Assembly (NCBI RefSeq): GCF_030272615.1
Contig: NC_081412.1
Coordinates: 38,818,911 to 38,882,910, forward strand
DNA: 64,000 nt
Reading direction: 5' to 3'
Source of the DNA: Cryptomeria japonica
Taxonomy: Eukaryota > Streptophyta > Pinopsida > Cupressales > Cupressaceae
Shown: positions 32,001 through 44,661 of the stretch, piece after piece
Layout of the letters: each line of letters starts with the position of its first letter
Position numbering within the stretch: position 1 is the first letter of the stretch
Made by a program: the position numbers and the translations under genes
Notes under the pieces: model-generated
Told to the model about the DNA's origin: nothing
The model's input: only the letters and a program-made list of their open reading frames with translations
Databases searched by the model: none

Positions 32001-33779
32001 TTTTTTATTTTTTTTTTAAAAAAAAAATTTTGGATTTATTGAAATTTTTTAATTTTTCTTATTTAAAAAAAAACAATAATTTTTTTGTTTTTGGATTTTG
32101 ATGTGAAAAGACACTAACTCAAACTAACTAAGACCTTATATTTACAACTATTCTAAAAAATGAGGGGTCCCCATTTAAAATGGGGCGATATGTGATTTGG
32201 TCACAACAATTACCAACATTGTTTCATCAAAATGTTCACTTTGATACAGTGATGTTCTATGGTAATAGAATGTCCTTTAAAAAAAGATAAAAAGAATTTA
32301 ATTTTTATATTTATTTTTTAATTATTTAAAACAAAAAATTAAATGTAGACTATAAGATTGTTGTTCAATTTTTTAATTACATATTCATTTGTTAAACTAA
32401 TAAAAGAAATTGAATGTATTAGATGCAGTAGTATTCCCCTTCGAGGCATTAAAAATAGATATATTAAACATATATAATTACATTAACTTATAATATTGTT
32501 AAATATCGTTTCTCTTATTATTAATTTTAAAAATCTTTTACATTAATAGATGTAAATTTTAATTATTTAATCAAAATCTCTCATTTTTTTCCATTTCACC
32601 TTTTTCAATAAATTAAAATTAATTTTAAATATGATAAAATAAAAAATTATATTCATTGGTCCATACTTTTGAATAAAAATAAAATGACATAAAAATAAAT
32701 TTGCACTACAAATTTTATATAACCAAAATAAAAAAATTAAAATATCACATAGCTTACACTAGAAAATAAGATTAACAACATTATTTATAATTTTTATTTT
32801 TATTTTTGTTGCTACATAATATGTGGCAAGGCCATGAGAATTTATATTGATTCTTATAAAATTTAGGGGAGAGACCCCAATACGTGCACGTGGTCCTTTA
32901 CGTGCTACAGTACATGGGTGGTCGGGACCCACTGAGATGCACCTAACCACCCAATACATGTCCAGATTTATACTAATAATCAATTTTTTAATACCCACAA
33001 ATGAATCAGCTTAAATTTGGCCATATTCTGGTTAAAATTTGATAGAAATATATATATTAAATTAAAACTTTAAGTAGCGAACATAGGATCCAAATAAATA
33101 CTATCATATTTTTCACAAGTTGTTCATAGCAATGACAAAAATTGATGTGCACAGTCGTGGGCCCCATGCAAAACTTATGTGTGCCCACATGAACAAAATG
33201 TAAGGATAAGATTTACACTCATCTGAGGACTGCCATTGTACTTACAAACAAAAGTCACAACATTAGACTACCACATGAATAACCCTTGACACAAAATATA
33301 TAGTGCCACCTTTCGTAACTACACCCTACAACTAAGACCATGTATGCCTATGATAAGATGTCCAAGGCCACGCATTTTTGGGCCCTCTGTCCCATGTGTC
33401 TAGCTCTCCAACACACCAACTAGTCACTTCACCACACATCTAATGGTCACTTCACCACCTCTCCCACCTGCATCCACAACAAAATTGTGTAAGACCATCA
33501 TTTTCCATTAAAAACCAATCAACTCAGATATAAATGGCGATATCAAATGGGCAGTGCAAATGTAATCGAGATTCAAAATTTGAAATGGCAAGAGTACAGA
33601 CATTAATTTCACTACACAAACAAGTATTGTGTTTAAATCATACAAAGAGCAATTCAAAATAATATCATTTCAGTCACATAGAAGACACAAAAGGCATCGA
33701 AGAATTCAAAGAATATATAGCAAGCATCCAACTATGTATTTTCTTGCAATTTATAACTACTCTTATTGTTAAACCTTAT
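32001..33779. other. AT-rich non-coding region
   Basis: Long A and T runs at 31990-32100 and 32280-32760. At 32875-32960 there is a short GC-richer patch with TACGTGCACGTGG and a G-box CACGTG. I see no coding region, LTR pair or RNA gene. Confidence 0.5.
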
Positions 33780-34856
33780 CCTCCCCCTTAATGTTTTAGA
33801 TGCTCTTATTTATTTGCTTCCAATTTATATCTGCTATTACTATTTTATATCATCATGGATCAATTGTTGCTTCATTTTGTTTTGTTCTATTTAATTCCCT
33901 TCATCCATTACTTTTTCTTTTATAGTATTTCTTTGTTTTACATTATTTCATGTTTTCATGTTCATTTCACATCCTATTGTTTCCTTCCTCTTCATTTGTT
34001 TTTCAGTTTTACAAACCCTTCCTCCTTTCAATTTTTACAAATCCTTATGTTCATTTATGTAAACCCTATCTGTTTTCAAGTTACGGATATTGTTTCCTAC
34101 ACATTCATTTCATTTTCCATCATTTCCTTCAATTTGTTTTCATGTTCAGTTTATGCTTACCCTTACTATTTTGCATCCTTATGTTTTATTTAGATCCATT
34201 CACCCAAAACTTATATATGCATTTTGTTCCCCTCAGCGGTCCACTTTAAGGCCTTCATTATCTTAATAATGCATTGGTCTTTGTATTGCATCTAATCTTC
34301 ACTGTTTCATTTCTATTGAATCCTATGTATGTGTTTTTTCATTTTTTGTTTTCAATTTTGGACATTGTTGTTTTTTGTTCTCATTTCTACTGAATCCTAT
34401 GTATGTGATTTGTAGAAACCTTTGTTGTTTTAAACTTTTGCACACTCTTTTAATCATTTTTTTAAAATCCTATCCATTTCCAAGTTTGGATGTTCTCTCA
34501 TACACATTCCTTTCATGTACCATTGTTTCATCTATCAATTTACACATTCCTTGCCTGTAATTTCAAAATGGTTCATCTACCAATTTATTGCACCTGACCT
34601 TAAACTATTTCATTTATACTGAATCATATTTATGTGATTTTTTATTTTATGTTGTCTACCTTCCCTTATTTTTATCATGTTAAACACATTCTTGCACTAT
34701 TTTCATTTGTGTTCTATTGTTTCCTTTATAGTATTTACAACCCTTACTGCTTCGCAACTTCATGGTTTATTTTCCTTTCCAATCCATGTTTGTTTTACAT
34801 CCTTGTGGTTTGCTCACATCCTTCATCCATATGCTCATTTTATGACCTATCTATAG
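33780..34856 (+). repeat. Pyrimidine-rich imperfect repeats before the transposase pseudogene
   Basis: About 1 kb of T/C-rich sequence with variants of one word: TCATTTCTATTGAATCCTAT near 34308, the same word near 34380, and TTATACTGAATCATATTTAT near 34613. Reading frames here are hydrophobic low-complexity products of the T-richness. The tract ends CTATCTATAG followed by ATGAAGAGGGG, so it could be a degenerate intron with a 3' splice site, or a leader. Neither is proven. Confidence 0.45.
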
Positions 34857-37357
34857 ATGAAGAGGGGAGATTGGAGGACGAAGCCTGTTGTAAAAAAAAG
34901 AGCATCAACAAGATGGCCCAACCATAAAAGAGGAGTCTAGTTCCCCCCATTCTCCCCATCCACTAAATATGTTGACCTAATTGTGACTACCTCACAACCT
35001 CTAGCACTGGCTGAGGAAGCCACTCCATCTCAGGGAGAGGATATTCCATCTCAAAGGCCTCAGGTATAGTTACCTTGTCATAGAAGCGATGGTCTTCTAA
35101 AGACATGAAAGGGGCACCGAAAGATGTTGAGGACAACAACATGTCTGTCAGGGAAGCATCTAAAAAATAGGGCATCCCAACAACCACACTCTCCAAATGG
35201 TTGGGGTGGTCTCATAACCACCTCCAAGAAAGGTCCACCAATAATCATCACCCCTCATGAAGAGGACCTGATAGTCGAATGGTGCAAGGAGATGACATTA
35301 GTTGGATATGGGCTGCAAATTGTCAATTTGAAGGCAAAGGTCACTTGAATTTGCAAAACTAGATCCAACCCTTTCAAGAACGGGATTCTCAATAAGTCTT
35401 GGTGGTCAGGTTTTTAGTGCAGACATCCAGAACTCACTTTGCGTACTATTGAAGTTCTTGACAAAGACAGGGAACTTAACCTTAGACCTGTTGTTGTCTC
35501 TTATTTCTATGAGACACTCTCTAAAGCCTATTCTTCAAATCCATATGGTCCTGGTCACATATGGAATTGTGATGAAACAGGAGTCCAAGTAGGCAGAAAT
35601 GGGACCATGAGGATTCTGGATAGAAGAGAAAGTAGGAGCATATCCTACATCATTCTAAAGAGTTGAGAATGGATCACCATTCTATGTTGTGTTAATGTTA
35701 CTAGCCAAACCATACCATGATTCTACTTGTTTAAGGGTAAGCGACAATTACAAAATTACATATCTAAGTGTGAACCAGGTGCTTGCATGGCACCTCAGCC
35801 ACATGCTTGGATGATAAAGGAACTCTTCCTCAATTAGCTTCACCATTTTCCATGGTCTGTGCCATGGGGTGTCTCGACCATGAACAAGCACTTGCTTATC
35901 TTCGATGGTCATGGTAGTCATGTTGTACTTGCAAAAATTCAAGAGGCTAGAATGCTAGGCATTGATCTACTAACATTTCCCACTCACACATCTCATAGAC
36001 TTCAGCCCCTAGATGTCAACATATTTTCTCCTTTCAAGACATACTTCAAACATGAACGGGTGCATTGGTTGGCAAGATACCCAACGTGGAAATTTGAAGG
36101 GCGGAACTTGCTGAGCTAGGAAGCAAATCATTGTCAAAAGCACTGATGGTCTCAAACATAAAAGCGGGATTCAAGTGGACTAGGATATGGCCCCTCAACC
36201 CTGATGCACTCATTGCGGACATGTAGCCCAACACCACATTCAAAATAAATTATGGCAAGGAAGCTTCTGCAGTGCAAAACATACTTATCCTATCAAGCCT
36301 TGATGTGTCAACTGAAGAGGTTGCATAAAACATTGGTCACAACACCCAATTTGAATTAAATGTAGAAACAGACACTAATGAACCACCTCAACAAATGTTG
36401 GAAAGTCGGGTAGAAAATAGTGGGGATTGTCTAAGTCTTCCCTCTGAGCCAATACCACCTAGTTGGGTAGTAGAAGGTGCCATCAACCTAGGTATTAGCA
36501 TTGAAGGCCAGGATGAGTAGGGGATTTTTAGTTTCCCCTCACCACCACCACCCCTACCATATGCGGTGGTGCATTACTATGTTGATTGTGCATTTGATGT
36601 TGATTGTACATGAGAAACAGAAGTATGTGCCAATGATGTGGATGCCAACATCACCTCCCAAGATAATGACATGCAAACTTCTCAATAAAAACCATTAATC
36701 AACAGATTCTTAAAACTTCTCATGCACATTGTCAACCAAAAGCGTCAAATGGGGGTTCATAAAGGTATCTGGTTGAGCCGCCAATATCAGCTACTCACAT
36801 TGGATGACTACATGAACATGGAAATGGTAGAGGAGCAGAAGAAGAAAGACACTAAGGAAACCAAAATCCAAAAGAAAAAACAAAGCAAGCAGAATAAGGC
36901 AACTTATCTTTTAGAAAAGGAAAAGAAGGAACATGACAGAATCAAAAAGAAAATTGCACGCTAAGAAAAGGACAAGCACAAAGAGCAGCAAAAGAGAGAG
37001 AAGGAGGCTAGCAAAGTGCAAGACAAGGCACTCAAGGAACAAGAGGCAGAGGAAAGGGCCCTCCATGATAAGGCAAGGGATTTGGCAATGAAAAGGTGGT
37101 TCACTAGTACATCAACTCCAACTACTCCCTTTCCTAAAAATCATCCTATATTGCAAGATTTGATTAACATGAACCTGCCCAACTTTACAAATGAAATGAA
37201 CTCTCCAATTGGCTCACTACCCCTTGAATTATCTGCTCCTATGAGTTTTTTTGCAGGCATCCCACCACCAATTATGAGAAGTGCATATTACACATCATCT
37301 CCAAGTCAACACAATAGCAGTGGATATAGTAGTCCAACCCCTGAGCTAAGTGACTAG
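34857..37357 (+). pseudogene. Pogo/jerky-type (Tc1/mariner superfamily) transposase pseudogene
   Basis: A cut-and-paste transposase with three visible parts. First, a psq/CENP-B-type helix-turn-helix near 35125-35210 (NNMSVREASKK, stop, GIPTTTLSKWL). Second, a second DNA-binding segment (PHEEDLIVEWCKEM, then NPFKNGI...). Third, the DDE catalytic domain: HIWNCDETGVQ near 35560, LIFDGHGSHV near 35897 and FPTHTSHRLQPLD near 35970-36015, giving D, D and D. Most of 35215-36117 is in one frame with several stops. The helix-turn-helix is one frame off, and the C-terminal part (36722-37357) in another. That part is a Lys/Glu-rich coiled coil ending in a Ser/Pro-rich tail. I did not find terminal inverted repeats, so the element limits are unknown. 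Broken beyond function. Confidence 0.8.
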
Positions 37358-37360
37358 CAC

Positions 37361-38905
37361 ATTGCATCCCCAAGTGTCCAACCTGCATCACCTGCTTCTC
37401 CTTTTCCTATTTGGTTTGCATGATATATATCATGGACAATGGACATGTGTCAGTAATTGCTTTGATTTACTTATGAATTGTGTTTTGTGATAATGTTACT
37501 AGCATTGTTCTTTTGAAATTTCTTATGAAAGGAAGGATCACTAAATTCTCTTTTCCTTCCATTTAATTTATGACACTTGTAGTGTTGTAGTGTTGTTGGT
37601 TGTTGAAATCACTGATATTTTTCATTATTTAATGTTGTGCTTGACAATTTTGTTTCTTAATTTTCTTGATTTTTTATTTTTCTCTTTTGAGGTTCTAGTG
37701 GTCTTTCTGAATGTTTGTTTTAGTTGGCCCTACTTGTGTGTTAAGTTTTGTTTCTATCATGTTTGCTTGAACCTCTAATAGTATGATAAGGGGGAACACC
37801 ACGGAGATTGGATCTAGGCATGTTGGGTAAACAAATAGTATTGACAGTAATTTGAGGAAATAAAAGTGTATTATCTATGATGAAGTTCATCTGTAACCAT
37901 TTGGATCATAGAAAATATTAGGAAGAAAGGTGAATTGGGTTAAGTAGATTGTGTTATATGCATGAGATAAATTTAATGACCTGCAGACCTATTGTTTGAC
38001 ATGTGTTTTGGGATGCCTGTAGACATAGATTCTCTTGTAATTAAGTTGGCATTAGATGGTTAACGTATGTAAATATATTAATTGCCTCTCTTAGATTGAT
38101 ATTGTATTATGCCTTATGGTTGGGGTTTGATGTTGATGTTGATAAGACATATGTACCGTAAACCTTCTTCTTTAAATGTGTATGTATTATGGACTTTTTG
38201 GTTAACAGATTTGTCCTTCTTAAATACCTTTCAAAAATGACTCACAAACGCCCAAATTGAAAGACAGTTAAAAAAAAAAAACAGTGAGTCAAGTGCAAGT
38301 GCTCTCTGAATTTTGATATGAAGGTAGAGCTCCCTTTGTTGGATAAAATGTATTATTTTTAATATGATTTTGACCAGAAAACAATAAAAGAAAACTAACA
38401 TCTACCCGTTAACCATGAAAGTAGATGTGAAAAACTGATTTAAAATTAAGTGAATAGAGATAAGTAAAACATAGTTTAATTACCTACACCCACGAAAATA
38501 CTTTTTCCAATAGAATAAAAATGCCCTAGACTCTGATCGAGTCTCTCTCATGCCTCAAAGGACAAGGGGGGTCAGAATGCCCAGGCAAAGAGCTAACAAC
38601 AATTTTCTTTCCAATATACAAGTTATTTTTGAAATCAAAGTTTCATAATCAAATTCATATACACAGTTTGATGTAACAAAAAAGGCAATGAAAGGTAATT
38701 ACAAGAGAAAAAAATCTCATGGTAATCAAAATAAAATATTCACATATGCACAGATCAGCAAAATCTTCTTTATTTTATCAATGCCAAAATGTGGGCTCAC
38801 TGACTCAACACCTCTGGGAAAAAAAATTGTGTAGTCTAGAAAACTACGCTGCCCTCTCGTTTTTTAAAGAAGAAAAAGAAAAGAAGCTTGTGTTAGGATG
38901 AAGGT
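37361..38905. other. Non-coding region
   Basis: AT-rich, no supported gene. It includes the 3' flank of the transposase pseudogene. Confidence 0.4.
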
Positions 38906-39575
38906 ATGGAGCTTGAATCTTTTTTAACATGCAAAGAAAAAATTTCCCTTGTTGCTGAAATCAAATCGGCTGCATTCACTTATGGCTCAACAGTAATCAT
39001 TGCTACATTTGAAAAGAAGGGTACAATAGCAACTATGATGGAGGAACAATTTGAAAAGCCTTGAGAAACGAGATTACTTGGAGCAAGCTCAATCCACTAT
39101 GTTTGCCTATAGGATTTTGTGAAGAATTTGTGGTTAGAAACAATCCTCTATTTCAGCTATATGATTTCCAATCAACTAATGAAAACTTGTTTTCTTCTCC
39201 TAACAAAGAAGACATTGGGAAAGATATAAAACAAGGTGAAAATAATCAAGCTATTGAAATATTGTAGCCTCAAGAACTATTGAAAGTTTCAGAAAATAAT
39301 TTTTCTCATGAAGAAGAAATTATATCTAAATTCTTGTCTGCAATTGAAGAAGGAGATGCTCCTACAGAAAATTTGGGCATTAGTCCATTCCATACCCTGG
39401 TTCCAAATAAAGAATTTTTAGATTTAATTTCAACAAAGAATGATGAAGTTGTTCTAGCTAAGTTGGACCCAATGCTTGATGAAGTCTCTCTCCATTCCCA
39501 ACTTGATGTGGATACTATGAGTAGTTTTAAATATGGTGATTTTAATGGTAGAGACATTGAAGTTGGTGCCATCAT
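38906..39575 (+). pseudogene. Unidentified reading frame cut by element B
   Basis: The ATG at 38906 opens a 52-codon frame (LVAEIKSAAFTYGSTVIIAT, then FEKKGTIATMMEEQFEKP) to a TGA at 39062. In another phase a frame runs from about 39061 through 39267 and, after one TAG, on to the border of the LTR at 39576. It is acidic and contains ISPFHTLVPNKEFLDLISTK and EVVLAKLDPMLDEVSLHSQL. The length and composition look coding, but I recognise no family. The LTR of element B interrupts it, and any continuation would lie beyond the window. Confidence 0.4.
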
Positions 39576-40831
39576 TGATGAGTTGAGACATTGTCATATT
39601 TCTATCCTCAGAACTCTTGAGTTTTGTCATCTTTTGATTTACATAGTAGTAGTGATGTAATGGAAATTTACTATATGTATTCCATATGTTAGCCAGAACC
39701 TATTAAATCATGTTTTATCTTTGCCAGTTTATTCCTGCAGCCATCTGATTTATTCTTGTTGCCATGCAGATTGTTTAGGGCAATATCATATGTGAAATTA
39801 ATAGATGTCCTGATTAAATAAAATGCGTATGTATGTTCTTGTATGTTATTTCTTTTGTAGTGCAGAGAATAAATGATGTTGCGGTGGATGTTCACCTATC
39901 ACACCAGTTGAAGTAAAGGATACTCAAGAAGATGACTAAAGATCGAACAGCATAAAATCTGAGAAGTGTAAGGAACAACATAAGAGGAGCAATCAAGCGA
40001 TACTACCGATGTCTAACTTAAGTGGATTTTGAAGTTGTAAATACCGCTACAGTATGTTATGATTGTGGTTCGGTTTAGATCTGTGTTTCTTGCAGCATAC
40101 TCCAGCTATCTCCTTTCTCGGTCAATCATCCACCTCTTCTTTTCAGCATGATTTGTGTTGTCTGTTGTAGATGATTTCTTTTTAATAATAATCTCTTTAT
40201 CTTCTCAGAGGTTAGATAGAAAAGAGGAGGAAAACAGAGCAGAGGATCTTTCCTAAGTATTTTTTAGTTTTCTTTTCATATTGAATCATGTAATGACTTC
40301 CAAAGAACGATGAATAAAAATATGTTATTTTGAGCTTTTAGAGTTGTTTTTGGGAAGCCTGGTATCACTCATCCAAGGGGACCCACTTGGTGAGCGTTCC
40401 TGTGCATTTGTTAAGATTAGTTTTCTTTCCTTAGCTACAGTAGACTTTCTTGCATTGATTGTTCCTATAGCCATTGGAAACAGATCCACTGACTCTTCCT
40501 GCAGCTAAACCAGAACAGAGTAATTTATGTTTATCAACATTGAATTTATCCAATATTGCTTTTATGAATTTATGTAGAAGTTTTCCTATAGCCTTTCGAA
40601 AGTTTCGATTCTTGCTTATCTTTTCTGCATAATGTTAGTTGTTGTAGTAATGCAAAATAGTTGTTGCAGGAACTTAATGCATATATAGTGCAGACCCATT
40701 TCAAGTATTACGTCCCTGGGTTGACAATCAAATGAACACTAGCTATGAAAATAGTGACTTTACCAAATGAATGTCCAAACTTCAGGTTGAGACTTCAACT
40801 AGAGTTATTATTCTTATTGTTGGGTTGAACA
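39576..40831 (+). repeat. 5' LTR of Athila-like element B
   Basis: 1256 bp, TGATGAGTTGAG to GGTTGAACA. It matches 61513-62510 as far as that copy goes, and in reverse complement both LTRs of element A. It contains several copies of the word TTCCTGCAGCCA (for example 39732 and 40493). Confidence 0.92.
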
Positions 40832-40835
40832 TTTT

Positions 40836-40856
40836 TGGCGCCATTGTCAGCAATGG
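40836..40856 (+). other. Primer binding site of element B
   Basis: TGGCGCCATTGTCAGCAATG four bases after the LTR, a decayed match to the tRNA-Asp complement used by Athila elements. The element A site is better preserved. Confidence 0.8.
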
Positions 40857-40956
40857 TGTCAAACTAAGAACCTATTATGGTTATTGTCTTTTTAGTTTCC
40901 AATTAATTGTTTTTTTTTGGCATACTTGATTGTTCAAAAAAATTTCATGAATCTGC

Positions 40957-42720
40957 ATGCATAGGCAAAGAAGAGATGTTCTAGGTAGATTTTTGCCTAG
41001 TCATCCTAATCATGCAGAAAATAATTCCTCAAATATAAATCCTTTTGTTGAACTTTATCAAACCCCAGAGAATTTGAACCATCCTGAATTTGAATTTCTA
41101 GAAGGTAGTCTTTAGTTCCTCTTTGGACCTCAAGAAGAAGAATTTCATATAGTAACTCCCCCCACAAGCCCAATGCAAGGAAACCCACCTCCTGGTGGAA
41201 ATAAATCACCACCACCACCTTTGGACCCAACGTTTGAGTTCCCCCTATCTGATCAGCATGATAATGCTAATCTCAAGAACATTCCAGCTTCTTCCCTCCC
41301 TAAATTCTATGGATTGGTGACAGAGGATCCAAACACATTTCTATTTGAGTTTGATATTCTCTGTAGGAGTTGACTATACTATAGATGCTCATAGACTCAA
41401 AATATTTCCTGCCACCTTGAAGGAATCGTCTTTAAGATGGTTTATGAGCTTGGGTAGTAGCACAATCAATACATGGGATGAGATGAAACGATTGTTTCTT
41501 GCAAAATATAAAGATTATTGTAGAGGCACTGATCGTCATGGGGATGATATCTTTAGAATGACATAGGAAGAAGATGAGAGTCTTGAAGATTATCTGGAGA
41601 GGTTTCTGTTTAGTGTCAAAAATTCCAAACATTGTACTCTAAATGAAGATTTCCTCAAGTCGATATTTTTGAGGGGAATCAGTAATGAATGTACTGATTC
41701 TTTGGATCTTATGGGAGGAGGTGACATTACACAGTCCACTTGGGCTGAAATAAGACAAATTTGTAAGAAGTATTCCAGATTTGCTTCTAAAAAGAACAAG
41801 TGTTTCAAGCCAGGAGCACCTTCATCGGCATCTGGTACTGGAGTTTCTAGAATGGAACTTAGCCATTTATTGAAGGACTTTAAGGACGACATCATAAATA
41901 ATATGGCTACTTAGTTGGATACACTTTCAGCTAAGAAGAAGCATGAAGAAGCTGATGCATTTCTTGCAAAATTTTGCCCTCATTGTAGACAGTGAAAGAA
42001 GGATTGCCGATGTAAAATGGTTGCAAATGTTGAGGTTCCTGACTTCAAGCCAATACAAGGTGAGAATGAGCAAGTTTTCTATGTTTCTCAAAAAAGGCCA
42101 AATTTCCAAAGACAAGGTATGCCTCCGGATCCACTTTCTTTTTCTGGTTATAGTGGAATTTTTCATGTACCAAATAACCAATGGCAATCACCATATGCTC
42201 AAAATTTTGGTAATTATCAAAACTGGTATGGTTCTCAAGGCCAAGGGAAGAATTTTGCTAATCAAATGCCACAGTGGTAGCAGCCACAAGGGAATTGGTA
42301 TCTACCTCAGGGCCAAGGAAATCAGTTTCAAGGGAATTGGCAACCTACTCCTCAATGGAGGGGGAGTCAGCCATGGACTGCCCAATCTTCTGGTTATCAA
42401 CAGCCTATTCAGTAGCCATAGCCACCTGCAATAATGCCTCCTCCTGTAGCCACTGTAGTCCCACCTAAACCAACGCAATTGCCCACTCAGCCAATGCCAA
42501 ATCCTAATATTAAATCTCAGCAACAACAACAAGCTTATTCAGCTAATCTTAATCAATATCTAGCCTATTCTCTATCCTTAAGTAATATTCACCTCTGATC
42601 TTGGACAATTCTGCCTAATCCATCTCCTCCAGTTATCACTAAGGTACAAGAAGAACAAGAAATCTCTAATCCAATAGATATAATACCTCAGAAGCAGATA
42701 TTACTGCCATTTCCCCAGAG
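40957..42720 (+). pseudogene. Gag of Athila-like element B
   Basis: Starts at the ATG at 40957 (MHRQRRDVLGRFLPSHPNH). A proline-rich leader is followed by the gag domain (FPATLKESSLRWFMSLGSS, WDEMKRLFLAKYKDY, ESLEDYLERFLF, LKSIFLRGISNECTDSL). A cysteine cluster follows, FCPHCRQ, stop, KKDCRCK near 41975-42015: a CxxC/CxC arrangement instead of the usual CCHC knuckle. The Gln/Gly/Trp-rich tail (42150-42600) leads without a new start into the protease segment. A small deletion near 41372 changes frame. In-frame stops at 41113, 41563, 41912 and elsewhere look like CAG-to-TAG changes. Confidence 0.85.
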
Positions 42721-43880
42721 ATTGCAAGAAAAGGAAGTTCTCATAGAACAAGAGCAAGGCTTTGATATTTTAGATCAACTGAAACATGTTTGTGTTAAAA
42801 TTCCATTGTTGCAAGCAATAAAAGATGTTCCTATATATAGTAAGGCACTGAGAGAAGCATGTCTGAAAAAACCTAGCAGGAAGAAGAAGGATCCACAAAT
42901 AGTGCATGTTATGGGTCAACTGGTAGATATTATGTTAGGCAAGGTTGCAATTCCAAAATATTCTGATCCAGGTAGTCATGTTGTAAGTATAGTCATTAAT
43001 GGCAGCCAGATAAGAAATGTTTTAATTGATTTATGGGCAGCCATTAATATGATAACAAGAGAAGTAATGAAACAACTTGAAATCAATAGTCTAAGGCCTA
43101 CACCCATAGTTCTACAGCTTGTTGATAGCTCTACAGTGAGACCTGATGGTATGATTGAAGATGTGGTGGTTATTTTAGATTCCTAGGAATACCCTGTAGA
43201 CTTTATGATTCTATCTCCAAAGGTAACACTGGGAGGATATCCGGTGATTTTGGGAAGACCTTGGCTTGCCATGTTTGATGCATATATTGGATGTAGATCA
43301 GGGGTTATGACTATTTCAGATGGGAACTCTACAAAAACATTAACTTTGTATTCTCCTGCACAACCCTAGTTTGATTAACAACAAGTCATTTGGCCTATTT
43401 TAGGAGAAGAATCTGGGGAAGTTGACTCTATTAATCACCTTATGATGATTAATCGAGGGCCATTCATGTAATTACATGATGAAGGCTCAATTCTTTATAA
43501 AATTCTGATAAATGAGTTGATACAAGAATAGCAATTGCAGGAGTTGGTACCAAATATTACAGATTTAGACTTTCCTGCAGCCACTGATGTATTGCATACT
43601 CTGTTGACGCAGGAAGTCTATACTTCTCATTTTACTTATATGTCCCAAATTGATCTTACTACCAAGATAGAAGTTGATTTGAATAAATGTTTGAATATCA
43701 ATAGAGATCTTTCAGATACTCAAAAGGGGGCCCTTGTGGACTTGTTGAAATGTCATAAAAATGCTTTTGCATGGGATTACAAGGATATGCATGGAATAGA
43801 TCCAATAGTTTGCACCCACTGTATCTATATAAAAGAAGAATGTTGCCCACTCAGATAGCCTCAAAGAAGAATCAATCCTG
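42721..43880 (+). pseudogene. Protease and RT leader, element B
   Basis: In phase with gag. It contains HVCVKIPLLQAIKDVPIYSK and the protease active-site region VLIDLWAAINMI. The usual DLGAS is DLWAA here, so the conserved Gly of the retropepsin site is Trp. The element A copy has DLGAS. The frame is stopped after 43186 and 43858. A one-base length change near 43880 shifts to the RT frame. Confidence 0.85.
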
Positions 43881-44661
43881 CATTAAAGAAATAGTTAAAG
43901 AAGAATTGCAGAAGTTGTTAAAGGTCAGGTTTATCTATCCTATCTCTGATAGCCAATGGGTATCACCTTTGGTAATAGTTCCTAAGAAAGGAGGAAAATG
44001 GATGGTATGTGTTGATTATAGAGCCTTGAACTTAGAAACAAGAAAATATCATTTTCCATTACCATTTGTGGATCAAGTATTGGATTCTTTGGTTGGTAAA
44101 AGATATTTTTCATTTCTTGATGGATTCAGTGATTACAATCAGATTCAAATAGCCCCAGAGGATCAAGAAAAGACAACATTTACTTATCCTTGGGGCACAT
44201 ATGCATATTTTGTTCTTCCTTTCGGGTTGTGTAATGCTCCACCCACTTTTCAAAGAGCGGTGATCAGTATCTTCTCTGATATTTCTCAAGACATCATGGA
44301 AATCTATATGGATGACTTTACAACTTATGGTTCTGAATTTGAACAAGCATTGGGGAACCTGAAAAAAGTTTTGCAACGATGTGAGGACTATAGTTTGTCA
44401 TTAAATAGTGAGAAATGCTTCATCATGTTGCAGGAAGGAATAGTCCTTGGTCGTCATATATCTATAAAAAGAATACAGGTGGACCCAGCAAAGATTAAAG
44501 TCATTCAGCATATCAATGCTCCTGTGAAGCAAAAAGATGTAAGAAGTTTCCTTGGTCATGCTAGATACAATAGAAGGTTTATCAAAGATTTCAGCAAAAT
44601 TGCAAGTCCCTTATATTCACTACTTACCAGGGATATGGAATTTAAATGGACCTCTGCATGA
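43771..44661 (+). CDS. Reverse transcriptase of Athila-like element B
   Basis: The open frame covers the RT domain. The first 30 or so codons are out of phase with the natural protein, which enters at about 43885. Motifs in order: IVKEELQKLLKVRFIYPISD, WVSPLVIVPKKGGKWMVCVD, YFSFLDGFSDYNQIQIAPED, QEKTTFTYPWGTYAYF, LPFGLCNAPPTFQRAV and the catalytic IYMDDFTTYG, intact. Then come LNSEKCFIMLQEGIVLGRHI and the start of the connection. These features are Athila-like. A TGA at 44659 ends the frame before RNase H. Confidence 0.92.
   Translation: MGLQGYAWNRSNSLHPLYLYKRRMLPTQIASKKNQSCIKEIVKEELQKLLKVRFIYPISDSQWVSPLVIVPKKGGKWMVCVDYRALNLETRKYHFPLPFVDQVLDSLVGKRYFSFLDGFSDYNQIQIAPEDQEKTTFTYPWGTYAYFVLPFGLCNAPPTFQRAVISIFSDISQDIMEIYMDDFTTYGSEFEQALGNLKKVLQRCEDYSLSLNSEKCFIMLQEGIVLGRHISIKRIQVDPAKIKVIQHINAPVKQKDVRSFLGHARYNRRFIKDFSKIASPLYSLLTRDMEFKWTSA

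Noticed and set aside
33855-34560. Hydrophobic membrane-protein-like frames
   Set aside because: They follow from T-rich low-complexity repeats, overlap in several phases and have no family resemblance.
34987-35196. Minus-strand frame opposite the transposase start
   Set aside because: The plus strand carries the helix-turn-helix and catalytic motifs. This is its shadow.
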